NCBI GenBank assembly: GCA_039814575.1
Contig: JBCCAY010000019.1
Location: forward strand, 8,260 to 72,259
Reading direction: 5' to 3'
DNA from: MED-G105 sp039814575
GTDB taxonomy: Bacteria; Pseudomonadota; Alphaproteobacteria; Caulobacterales; Parvularculaceae
DNA: 64,000 bases
Under the pieces are notes generated by a model. It saw only the letters and a list, made by a program, of their open reading frames with translations. It had not been told where the DNA came from and ran no database searches. The translations under genes were made by a program, and so were the position numbers. Below are positions 32,526 through 40,377 of the stretch, piece after piece. Within the stretch, counting starts at the first letter, position 1, and every line of letters starts with the position of its first letter.

Positions 32526-33988
32526 TGGCCGCAGACGCCCGCAAACTCTTGCAAGGTCAAACCGGCGACTGGGAGGTCGTCATCGGCCTGGAAGTGCACG
32601 CCCAAGTCGCCTCCAAATCAAAGCTCTTCTCCGGCGCGTCCGCGGAATACGGCGCCGGCCCCAATGAGAATGTCAGCCTCGTCGATGCGGCGTTTCCGGG
32701 CATGCTGCCGGTGATCAATAAGTTCTGCGTTGAACAAGCCGTGCGTACGGGCTTCGGGCTTAACGCTAAAATCAATCACTGGTCGCGGTTCGACCGGAAG
32801 AATTATTTCTATCCGGACCTTCCCCAGGGCTATCAGATCTCCCAATACAAAGACCCGATTGTCGGGGAGGGGGAAATCGAAGTTGAGCTCGACGACGGTG
32901 AGATCATCACTATCGGCGTCGAACGTCTGCACTTAGAGCAAGACGCCGGCAAATCAATCCATGATTTATCGCCGAACGAATCCTATGTGGATCTCAATCG
33001 CTCCGGCGTCGCGCTGATGGAGATCGTCTCCAAACCCGACATGCGTTCCGCCGAAGAAGCGGCGGCCTACTATTCGAAATTGCGCACCATCGTGCGCTAC
33101 CTTGGCACCTGCGACGGCAATATGGAGGAAGGCTCCATGCGCGCGGACGTCAATGTTTCGGTGCGTCGTCCGGGCGACGACCTTGGCACACGGACGGAAA
33201 CGAAAAACGTCAACTCCATCCGTTATGTGCGCCAAGTGATCGATTACGAAGCGCGCCGGCAAATCGAGGTGATCGAAAACGGCGGGTCGATCGACCAAGA
33301 AACGCGCCTCTTCGACGTCGGCACGGGCGAGACGCGCACCATGCGCTCGAAAGAAGACGCCCATGACTATCGTTATTTTCCGGACCCGGACTTGCTGCCG
33401 CTGGTGCTCGATCCGTCCTGGGTTGACGCCATCAAAGAGAGCTTGCCGGAACTCCCCGACGCCAAGCGGCGCCGCTTCATAGAGAGCTTCGGGCTTTCGG
33501 CTTATGACGCCTCGGTGCTTTCTCAGGATCGGGAGAAGGCGGACTTTTTCGAGGCGGTCGCCGAGGGGCGCGACGGTAAGCTTGCGGCTAATTGGGTGAC
33601 GACGGAGCTGTTCGGCGCCCTCAATAAAAGCGGCAAGGATCTTGGCGCCTCGCCGATTTCCGCCGCCGCCCTCGGCAAGCTCATCGACCTCATCGCGGCA
33701 GGGACCATTTCGGGCCGCATCGCAAAGGACGTTTTTGCGGTGATGTTCGAAGAAGGCGGCGATCCTGAAGCCATCGTTGACGCCCGCGGGTTGAAGCAGG
33801 TGAGTGATGAAGGCGCGATCGCCAAAGCCGTCGACGAGATTATCGCCGCTAATCCCGCCCAGGTTGAACAGGTGAAAGAAAAGCCGAAGACGTTCGGTTG
33901 GTTCGTTGGTCAGGTGATGAAAACCACCGGCGGCAAGGCGAATCCCGCAGTCGTGAACAAAATTCTGAAGGAAAAGCTGGGCGTCTAG
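32525..33988 (+). CDS. gatB: Asp/Glu-tRNA amidotransferase subunit B
   Basis: A 487-residue GatB that binds and phosphorylates the mischarged tRNA before amidation. The N-terminal kinase-like domain shows VIGLEVHAQVASKSKLFSGAS, DAAFPGMLPVINKFCVEQAV, and RKNYFYPDLPQGYQISQY, followed by EGSMRADVNVSVR. The C-terminal YqeY-like tail (about 340-487) ends with MKTTGGKANPAVVNKILKEKLG. Its ATG overlaps the stop of the alpha/beta hydrolase gene (TAATG), so it remains translationally coupled to the operon despite the two inserted genes. Confidence 0.98.
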   Translation: MAADARKLLQGQTGDWEVVIGLEVHAQVASKSKLFSGASAEYGAGPNENVSLVDAAFPGMLPVINKFCVEQAVRTGFGLNAKINHWSRFDRKNYFYPDLPQGYQISQYKDPIVGEGEIEVELDDGEIITIGVERLHLEQDAGKSIHDLSPNESYVDLNRSGVALMEIVSKPDMRSAEEAAAYYSKLRTIVRYLGTCDGNMEEGSMRADVNVSVRRPGDDLGTRTETKNVNSIRYVRQVIDYEARRQIEVIENGGSIDQETRLFDVGTGETRTMRSKEDAHDYRYFPDPDLLPLVLDPSWVDAIKESLPELPDAKRRRFIESFGLSAYDASVLSQDREKADFFEAVAEGRDGKLAANWVTTELFGALNKSGKDLGASPISAAALGKLIDLIAAGTISGRIAKDVFAVMFEEGGDPEAIVDARGLKQVSDEGAIAKAVDEIIAANPAQVEQVKEKPKTFGWFVGQVMKTTGGKANPAVVNKILKEKLGV

Positions 33989-34059
33989 TGTTTCTCGCGC
34001 TTATGCTCGTGCTTGGGCTTTAAAACCGGGCGAGCAAACGAGCGAGGAGGCGAGAAGTC

Positions 34060-34578
34060 ATGAAGAAAGCAATCTTGGGGCGCATTGTCGCGTCGAACGC
34101 CGGCCGGACGGTGCTAGCAGGCATGGCGGCGGCTGCGTTGGCCGCTTGCGAGACGACGACGCGCGATGGGGCAGGCGATGAGTCGCGCGGGGAGATGTCG
34201 GAACGTGACGCGGCGAAAACGGCGGCGTTCTTTGAAAAATATGAAAAGACCGGCGAGCGCGAGCGCTGCTTGTTCACCCAACAAATCCGGCAAATTACGC
34301 CGATCACCGATCGCGCGTTCCTCGTTCGCTACGGCGTCAAAGATTTTTACATCAATGAACTGAGCGGCCGCTGCCGCGGCGCCGGCGCGCCGGGGACGGC
34401 GCTTGCTTATACGACGACCGGCGCACAATTATGCGCGCTTGAACTTGTTCAAGTGATCGATTTCAACGGTAGCGTCCCGCGCGGCGCCTGCGGCCTTAGT
34501 GATTTCCAAGAGCTCCGGAAGAAATCCGATGACGCGGAAGAAGACGCCGCGCCGGCCGATAACGAAACCGCCGGCTGA
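34060..34578 (+). CDS. DUF6491-family lipoprotein
   Basis: A 172-residue lipoprotein: the signal ends in LAAC at about residue 30, followed by a Thr/Asp/Gly-rich linker. The body contains CLFTQQIRQITPITDRAFLVRY, FYINELSGRCRGAG, QLCALELVQVI and GACGLSDFQEL, with four spaced Cys. This matches the layout of DUF6491 proteins, exported proteins of unknown function with conserved Cys. An acidic tail follows. A strong GGAGG Shine-Dalgarno precedes the ATG. It is 11 bases before the next membrane protein gene. Confidence 0.75.
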   Translation: MKKAILGRIVASNAGRTVLAGMAAAALAACETTTRDGAGDESRGEMSERDAAKTAAFFEKYEKTGERERCLFTQQIRQITPITDRAFLVRYGVKDFYINELSGRCRGAGAPGTALAYTTTGAQLCALELVQVIDFNGSVPRGACGLSDFQELRKKSDDAEEDAAPADNETAG

Positions 34579-34589
34579 CGATCGCATCG

Positions 34590-35087
34590 GTGAAATCGTC
34601 CATATTTTTTCTGGCCGCGCTGTCGACAGCGTGCGGATTGCTCTTGACGCTTGTGCTGATGGAGCGGTCCGTTATCGGACTTTTTCTGGGCGATGCTGCG
34701 AGCGTTAGCGAAGACGATATTCGCTTAACGTTTTCGGCCTTAAAGCGGCTCGTTGACGTCTTGCCGTACACATTGGGCGTTCTTATCGCCGCCTCATTTT
34801 TGCTTGGCGTTCTCCAGGCGCGCGGAACGGGGTGGCGCCCGCTCAGCGTTCTCGTCTTGATCATTCTGGCGGCGCCGATGTTTTACAATATCGTCCTCGC
34901 CGATACGGCCCTTGTCGTCAGCAATCTGAAAAGCACAGCGCCAGGGGACGATTTGACCATCGTTCAAAAAAGCCTGCGCGATGCGGCGCTTCAGCATTTT
35001 ATCGGTTTTGTCGCGTTCTTGTTGGCGCTCACCGTGCAGGCGCTTCATATTCTCGTCGGCGTACGGGCGCCCGGTACGCCGTCTTGA
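34590..35087 (+). CDS. Small multi-pass membrane protein of unknown function
   Basis: A 165-residue protein with four hydrophobic segments (about residues 5-27, 58-76, 83-104, 135-157). Its family is not recognised. The loop after the first helix contains a charged segment (DAASVSEDDIRLTF) that probably faces the periplasm. Translation begins at a GTG, 11 bases after the DUF6491 stop. The gene precedes a glycosyltransferase gene by 46 bases, so a shared transcript is likely. No catalytic motif can be seen. Confidence 0.6.
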   Translation: MKSSIFFLAALSTACGLLLTLVLMERSVIGLFLGDAASVSEDDIRLTFSALKRLVDVLPYTLGVLIAASFLLGVLQARGTGWRPLSVLVLIILAAPMFYNIVLADTALVVSNLKSTAPGDDLTIVQKSLRDAALQHFIGFVAFLLALTVQALHILVGVRAPGTPS

Positions 35088-35133
35088 TGCGCGTGCTCTT
35101 GACGGGCGGCCGCCGACATAGGATGGCCGGGAT

Positions 35134-36729
35134 ATGACGCCTTCTTCAGAACTTGACGACAACGGATTCGTCGCCAATGCGCCCCCCTCCGCGACGTCTC
35201 GCGGCGGGCTTCCTGCGCCTCTTGTCTCGGGGCTCGGTGTTGTCTTCTTTTTCATGCTATATGGCTGTCTCCATGGCCTCGCCACACGCGCGGCGGGGCC
35301 GGCGCTGGCGCTTGACGATGTAAAGCTCAACATCGTCACCCAGTCTTTTCAGCGCGGCTATATGCCGGAGAATCCGCCGCTTTTTGAATGGCTGTTGCTC
35401 CTTGTCCAAAGCGCTGTTGGGCCAACGCTCCTCAGCTTCATAATCGTCAAATATGCGCTTTTAACAGTCGCCGGCGTTTTTACCTATTTTGCCGCGCGGG
35501 ATGTCTTTGACGATCGTCCGTGGGCGGCGTTAACGGCTGGCGCGCTTATTCTGTTCTACCAACTCGGTTGGAACTATCACCAAGCGTTCACCCATTCGGC
35601 GGCGCTCATCGCATGTGTTGCGATCTTTTGGCGGATGCTCTTCGCCACAATGAAGCGCGGCCGTCTCGTCGACTATGTCGGCTTAGGCGTTGCTTTGGGG
35701 CTTGGCGCGTTATCGAAATATTCTTTTGTCGCTGTCGCGCCGATCGCTTTTGCGGCCGCTGCGCTCGCCGCGCCGGCGTTTCGTCGAGCGCTCGTCGCGC
35801 CGAAAATCATTGCGTCGTTCGTTGTCGCGTTCCTTGTCGCGGCGCCTCATATTCTGTGGTTGGCGACGGAGAACGCTGACGTGGCGGCGAGCGCTGCGGC
35901 GCGCTTGCAAGGGGAAGCGGCGCCTTATGGGGAACGTGTCGCAAAGGGGGCGCCACATGCTCTGTGGGCGATTGTGTCTTATTTCTTGATCGCCAGCCCC
36001 GTCGCTGCGGTCGTTTTCGGCGCTCAGAGCCTTGATCTGCGCGTTTCCTTGCGTGACGCCTCAGCGTGCGTGCGGACCGCCGCATGGGCGACGCTCGGCG
36101 GCGCGGGCGGGCTCATCGCTGTGGTGTTTCTGCTCGGCATGGACAGTATGCAAGAACGCTACGCCATCCCTTTTTTGTTCCCGTGCGTTTTTGCGCTCAT
36201 GGCGGCCGCTAAAGCCAATGCGACGCCGAGCCGTATACGAACCTTCGCTAGTGTCATCGGCATGGTGATGCTCGCCGGCGTTGGTCTGCGCGGCGTTGAA
36301 GCGGCGCGCGCCGGCGCGCCTTTCTGCGAAAAATGTCGGCAGTGGATACCCTATGACCCGTTAGCGGCGGCGATCGCAGAAAATGGGTTCGAAACATATA
36401 CCCTTGTGGGGTATGATGATCATATCGCCGGGAATTTGCGTCGGTTGTTCCCTGAATCGCGCGTTCTCTCGATGCATATGCCTTTTTACACCCCTCCTTT
36501 GTATCGCTCCGGAGCAGGTAGTGGCGCCGAGCTTTGCGTTCTTATTTGGTCGCCCGACCTCGCGGCACCGCCACCTGCCTTGATCAAACGGTTCGACCCG
36601 CAAAAGAGCCTTCGCGTCGCAGCGCCATGGCGCCATCCTTTAAAAGAAGATGGTTGGCGAATGACCGAGTGGCGGTTAGAGCCGCTAACGCGCGATTCAC
36701 GTCTCGCTAAGCGGCTGTGCCGACTGTAG
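35134..36729 (+). CDS. GT39-type (ArnT/PMT-like) glycosyltransferase
   Basis: A 531-residue integral membrane protein with about ten helices and a C-terminal soluble tail from about residue 395. The first periplasmic loop has DDVKLNIVTQSFQRGYMPENPPLFEW, the DD/E-containing site and downstream PPL motif of GT39 (PMT_2) enzymes, which transfer sugars from polyprenyl-phosphate donors to lipid or protein acceptors. The tail contains Cys-Glu-Lys-Cys and variable sequence. The acceptor is unknown; lipid A, polysaccharide or protein is possible. The preceding two small envelope genes may assist it. Confidence 0.83.
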   Translation: MTPSSELDDNGFVANAPPSATSRGGLPAPLVSGLGVVFFFMLYGCLHGLATRAAGPALALDDVKLNIVTQSFQRGYMPENPPLFEWLLLLVQSAVGPTLLSFIIVKYALLTVAGVFTYFAARDVFDDRPWAALTAGALILFYQLGWNYHQAFTHSAALIACVAIFWRMLFATMKRGRLVDYVGLGVALGLGALSKYSFVAVAPIAFAAAALAAPAFRRALVAPKIIASFVVAFLVAAPHILWLATENADVAASAAARLQGEAAPYGERVAKGAPHALWAIVSYFLIASPVAAVVFGAQSLDLRVSLRDASACVRTAAWATLGGAGGLIAVVFLLGMDSMQERYAIPFLFPCVFALMAAAKANATPSRIRTFASVIGMVMLAGVGLRGVEAARAGAPFCEKCRQWIPYDPLAAAIAENGFETYTLVGYDDHIAGNLRRLFPESRVLSMHMPFYTPPLYRSGAGSGAELCVLIWSPDLAAPPPALIKRFDPQKSLRVAAPWRHPLKEDGWRMTEWRLEPLTRDSRLAKRLCRL

Positions 36730-36951
36730 TTTATCAATTTAAATAAAGTATCTATGCTGAGTAAAATTGCAGTTTTCTGCCGGCGGCGTTCTTGCGTTTG
36801 GTAATACTCTGGAAACTTCTTGTTTACGTCGTATTAGCCTTACCGCTTTTCACTCCTTTTTGAACGTTAGTGATTTTGAACAAATTCCGGCGGCCGCCGT
36901 TCAGGGAGGTCCGTCCGGCGAACTCAAAGGTTTCCTTAAGGGGTGAGATGA

Positions 36952-37227
36952 ATGTCGATGTCTATTCAACCGCAAACGCTTTCCGGCGCTGAGCCGATTA
37001 TCAGCAGTGACGAAATGTACCGGCGTGGGCTTGAAGCCTCAGTCGGCGGCGATGACGCGCTGTCCGACCTCGTGACGGCCCATAAATGGTTCAACCTCGC
37101 CGCGATCCAAGGTCATCAAGATGCTCGGGTCTATCGCGCGGAATTGGCCTTGGAGATGAGCCAAGACCAAATCGCCGAAGCCCAGCGCCAAGCACGGGAA
37201 TACCTGGCGGCGAACCGCTCAAGCTAG
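36952..37227 (+). CDS. Sel1-repeat-like small protein
   Basis: A 91-residue protein with one Sel1-like helix-turn-helix pair: LVTAHKWFNLAAIQGHQDARVYRAELALEM, followed by SQDQIAEAQRQAREYLA. The form SDLVxAHKWFNLAAxxG is a recurrent alphaproteobacterial family, usually annotated as a SEL1-like protein, of unknown function. Two closely spaced ATGs (36952 and 36958) are both usable; GGTGAG upstream suits the first. It precedes the malate synthase leader. An upstream gap of 222 bases has a GC-rich palindrome at about 36890-36900 but no recognised site. Confidence 0.8.
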   Translation: MSMSIQPQTLSGAEPIISSDEMYRRGLEASVGGDDALSDLVTAHKWFNLAAIQGHQDARVYRAELALEMSQDQIAEAQRQAREYLAANRSS

Positions 37228-37343
37228 CGTCCGGCCGCCCAAAAGGTCTCCGCTGGAGATTTGGGGCGCCGGAAAGACTAGCGTCGAGTGGGGATAATGG
37301 GATAAATCTCCGGCGAATAAGCGATGTCTTTCCGGAGATTTGA
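37228..37343 (+). promoter_or_regulatory. Candidate cis-regulatory RNA leader of malate synthase G
   Basis: An imperfect 17-pair hairpin (37231-37272) is followed by a perfect 10-base inverted repeat, AAATCTCCGG (37304-37313) and CCGGAGATTT (37332-37341), with an 18-base loop. The second arm contains the GGAG Shine-Dalgarno, six bases before the glcB ATG at 37344, so this hairpin would block translation. The first arm AAATCTCC can instead pair with GGAGATTT at 37255-37262, inside the upstream hairpin, freeing the ribosome site. No known riboswitch class was recognised. Confidence 0.55.
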
Positions 37344-39488
37344 ATGACCGAGACCGTCGATCGCGCCGGCATGTCCGTAGCGCGCGCGTTATCAGACTTT
37401 ATCGAACAACAAGCCCTGCCTGGCCTTGGCATCGAGGCGGATGCGTTTTGGGCCGGCGCCGCGGATCTCATCGAGCGTCTGACGCCCGAGAACGAAGTGC
37501 TCTTAGAAAAGCGCGAAGACCTCCAGACCAAAATCGACGAATGGCACGAGGAGCACCGCGACGGTCCCTTTAACGCCGCCGAATACAAATCTTTTTTGAT
37601 TGAGATCGGCTATCTCGTCGATGTTCCCGAGCCGTTTCAGATCACCACGGAAAACGTCGACGCTGAACTTTCCAGCCTCGCCGGACCGCAATTGGTGGTG
37701 CCGGTTCTAAACGCGCGTTATGCGCTAAACGCCGCCAACGCCCGCTGGGGCTCGCTTTATGACGGGTTTTACGGCACCGACGCCGTGCCGTTCTCAGGCG
37801 ATGAAAAGCCAGGATATGACCCCGCCCGCGGCGCGAAAGTGATCACAAAAGCAAAAGCGTTTCTCGACGACGCGATTCCGCTCGCATCGGGCGCTCATGC
37901 TGATGTCGCCGGCTGGTCGGTTGTGGACGGCGCGGCCGTTCCGGCGCTGCAAGACCCATCCTTGTTCGCCGGCTATCGCGGCGATCCGGTCGCGCCAGAA
38001 GCGATGCTCTTCCGCCGCAATGGTTTGCATATCGAAATCGTCATCGACCGGGCGCACCCTGTCGGCAAGGACGACCCGGCGGGCATCGCCGACGTTATCT
38101 TAGAATCGGCGCTGTCGACGATTGTCGATTTGGAGGATTCCGTCGCGGCGGTCGACGCTGAAGATAAAGTGCTTGCTTACACCAATTGGCTCGGCCTCAT
38201 GCGCGGTGATTTAGAGGCGACGTTCCAAAAAGGCGGTAAAACTGTTTCGCGCGGGCTCGCGCCGGACCGCGACTATAAAGACCCGTCTGGCGCGGCGTTC
38301 AGTCTGAAAGGTCGTTCAACGCTCTTGGTGCGGAATGTCGGTCATTTAATGCGCACGCCGGCGGTCATCGGCCGTGACGGCAAGCAGGTTTTTGAAGGTC
38401 TCTTGGACGGCATCGTGACGAGTCTCATCGCCTGCCATGACGTCAAGGGGCTTGGCCGTTATAAAAACTCCACGGAGGGCTCGGTCTTTATCACAAAACC
38501 GAAAATGCACGGCCCCGAAGAGTGCGCTTTCACCAACAAACTCTTCAGCGGCGTAGAAGATCTCCTAGGGCTAGACCGCAACACGCTGAAGGTTGGTGTA
38601 ATGGATGAAGAGCGGCGCACGTCCGCTAACCTCGCCGCTTGCATCCATGCGGTGCGTGAACGAATTGTCTTTATCAATACTGGGTTTTTGGACCGCACTG
38701 GCGACGAAATCCATACGAGCATGCGCGCCGGCGCCATGATCCGTAAGACCGAGATGCGAGATGCGACATGGATCGCCGCTTATGAATCTCGCAATGTGGC
38801 GATCGGCTTATCGTGTGGTTTTTCCGGCCGCGCGCAGATCGGCAAGGGCATGTGGGCGGCGCCGGATCGCATGGCGGACATGATTAAGCAAAAAGCCGGT
38901 CATCCAAAAACGGGCGCCAACGCCGCGTGGACGCCGAGCCCGACGGCGGCCACCTTGCACGCGATGCATTATCACGCGATCGACGTTTTCGAGCGCCGCA
39001 AAGAACTGTCGGCGAAAGCAACGCCCTCCCTTGACAGTTTGTTAGAAATTCCACTGGCGGAGGACGGCCGTAATTGGTCTGAAACTGAGGTCAAAGACGA
39101 GCTTGATAACAACGCGCAGGGCATTCTTGGCTATGTGGTGCGCTGGGTCGACCAGGGCGTCGGCTGTTCGAAAGTTCCGGACATCAACGATATTGGATTG
39201 ATGGAAGACCGCGCGACGTTGCGGATTTCCTCCCAGCATATCGCCAATTGGCTTCTCCATGGGGTGTGTACGGCCGAACAAGTGGACGCCGCGCTTTTGA
39301 GCATGGCCGCGAAGGTTGATGCGCAAAACGCCGGCGACCCCGCTTATCGCCCGATGGCGTCGGATCCTTCGGGCTCAATCGCCTATCAAACGGCGCGAGC
39401 GCTCATTTTCGAAGGCATCGCGCAGCCGAGCGGGTACACCGAGCCCTTGCTCCATAAAAACCGGCTCGCCCTGAAGGCAAAGGGCTAA
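37344..39488 (+). CDS. glcB: Malate synthase G
   Basis: A 714-residue single-chain enzyme that condenses glyoxylate with acetyl-CoA to malate, close to the 723 residues of E. coli GlcB. Isoform G features are present: the long N-terminal domain, ARWGSLYDGFYGTDAVP, VDLEDSVAAVDAEDK (metal-binding acidic region), the catalytic MHGPEECAF region, GVMDEERRTSANL, FINTGFLDRTGDEIHTSM, and GKGMWAAPDRMADM. The ATG at 37344 has GGAG six bases upstream, but that site is inside a leader hairpin. No isocitrate lyase gene is in the window, so glyoxylate must come from elsewhere. Confidence 0.97.
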   Translation: MTETVDRAGMSVARALSDFIEQQALPGLGIEADAFWAGAADLIERLTPENEVLLEKREDLQTKIDEWHEEHRDGPFNAAEYKSFLIEIGYLVDVPEPFQITTENVDAELSSLAGPQLVVPVLNARYALNAANARWGSLYDGFYGTDAVPFSGDEKPGYDPARGAKVITKAKAFLDDAIPLASGAHADVAGWSVVDGAAVPALQDPSLFAGYRGDPVAPEAMLFRRNGLHIEIVIDRAHPVGKDDPAGIADVILESALSTIVDLEDSVAAVDAEDKVLAYTNWLGLMRGDLEATFQKGGKTVSRGLAPDRDYKDPSGAAFSLKGRSTLLVRNVGHLMRTPAVIGRDGKQVFEGLLDGIVTSLIACHDVKGLGRYKNSTEGSVFITKPKMHGPEECAFTNKLFSGVEDLLGLDRNTLKVGVMDEERRTSANLAACIHAVRERIVFINTGFLDRTGDEIHTSMRAGAMIRKTEMRDATWIAAYESRNVAIGLSCGFSGRAQIGKGMWAAPDRMADMIKQKAGHPKTGANAAWTPSPTAATLHAMHYHAIDVFERRKELSAKATPSLDSLLEIPLAEDGRNWSETEVKDELDNNAQGILGYVVRWVDQGVGCSKVPDINDIGLMEDRATLRISSQHIANWLLHGVCTAEQVDAALLSMAAKVDAQNAGDPAYRPMASDPSGSIAYQTARALIFEGIAQPSGYTEPLLHKNRLALKAKG

Positions 39489-39498
39489 AGACAAAGAA

Positions 39499-39978
39499 TT
39501 GACGTCTGCTGATGAAAAACTGCCCAGCGTTAATGTGCGCCGGGCTCTGTCGCCGGCCGACATCGACGCCGTGAAGGCGCTTTTTCTGGAGTATGCGGCG
39601 TTTTTAGGCGCCGATATTTGTTTCCAGCGGTTCGACCACGAGGTTGCAACGTTCCCGGACGTTTATGTGAGCCTCTGGCTTGCGCATGTCGACGGCGCGC
39701 CCGCGGCCGCGGTGGGGATGAAAGATCTCGGCGACGGCGACATGGAAATGAAGCGGCTTTTCGTCCGCGACGCGTATCGCGGTGTGGGGCTGGCGCGAGC
39801 ATTATGCCATGCGCTTATCGACGAGGCGCGCCGATGCGGCGGGCGACGCGTCGTGCTCGATACGCTGTCGCGCCTAGAGCCGGCGCTCGCGCTTTACGCC
39901 GACATCGGTTTTCGCCCAATTGCGCCCTATAATGACAACCGTGTTGCGGACGTTCAGCATTTCGCTCTGGCTTTGTAG
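39499..39978 (+). CDS. GNAT-family N-acetyltransferase
   Basis: A 159-residue acetyltransferase. The acetyl-CoA-binding elements are VGMKDLGDGDMEMKRLFVRDAYRGVGLARALCHALI (motif A: RxxGxA form, about residues 73-107) and ALYADIGFRPIAPY near the C-terminus. No ATG is available at the expected place: a TTG at 39499, ten bases after the glcB stop, or a GTG at 39535 must be used. Substrate unknown. Distance from glcB suggests co-transcription with the preceding gene. Confidence 0.8.
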   Translation: MTSADEKLPSVNVRRALSPADIDAVKALFLEYAAFLGADICFQRFDHEVATFPDVYVSLWLAHVDGAPAAAVGMKDLGDGDMEMKRLFVRDAYRGVGLARALCHALIDEARRCGGRRVVLDTLSRLEPALALYADIGFRPIAPYNDNRVADVQHFALAL

Positions 39979-40099
39979 TCTGACGGCGCCCCGCCCACGC
40001 CGCATGCGGCTGGCCATGTGCGCCTAACAATAAAATATGACTCGACAGGAGAACAAAAAGAGAATATAGAACAAAGCACGAACGATAAAGGAGGCTCCT

Positions 40100-40192
40100 A
40101 TGGAAAACCAATCATTGATTGACGCCGCCGGACTCGGCGTACTCATCGCCTTAATCGCCGGATTGCAAGCCTGGGGGCTTGTGCTCGTTTAG
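40100..40192 (+). CDS. Putative 30-residue single-pass membrane protein
   Basis: A 30-codon ORF beginning MENQSLIDAAG with one hydrophobic helix (about residues 10-30: GVLIALIAGLQAWGLVLV). A near-perfect AAAGGAGG Shine-Dalgarno lies six bases before the ATG, the strongest in this part of the window. A Rho-independent terminator (40193-40226, T6) begins right after the stop. The combination of start signal, membrane helix and dedicated terminator makes a real gene likely. It lies between the GNAT gene and dnaE; no homology-based function is offered. Small membrane proteins of this kind usually modulate a larger membrane partner. Confidence 0.68.
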   Translation: MENQSLIDAAGLGVLIALIAGLQAWGLVLV

Positions 40193-40226
40193 GCCGCCTC
40201 GGCCTGAATGCCGCTGCGGCTTTTTT
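40193..40226 (+). terminator. Rho-independent terminator after the 30-residue gene
   Basis: Immediately after the stop, GC-rich inverted elements (GGCCGC to GCGGC, with smaller AGGCC/GGCCT and GCCG/CGGC pairs) end in a run of six T at 40221-40226. This is the most typical intrinsic terminator structure in the region and would separate the small gene from dnaE. Confidence 0.65.
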
Positions 40227-40377
40227 CGGTCGCTCGGCGTCGGTCGCGAACCAGGTGCGCGTTTGTGCGCCGCCGAAGGCGGTTGCTTCAAATGCGCTAT
40301 TCGGATCGCAGCGGCGCTTGGTCTCCGAGGTCCGGCGCAAGCCAAGATCCGGCGCAAAAAGGCGAGGGCGTTCATTC

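Noticed and set aside
40037..40069. Ten-codon ORF upstream of the 30-residue gene, a possible leader peptide
   Set aside because: No Shine-Dalgarno at its ATG and no attenuator arrangement; too short to support.
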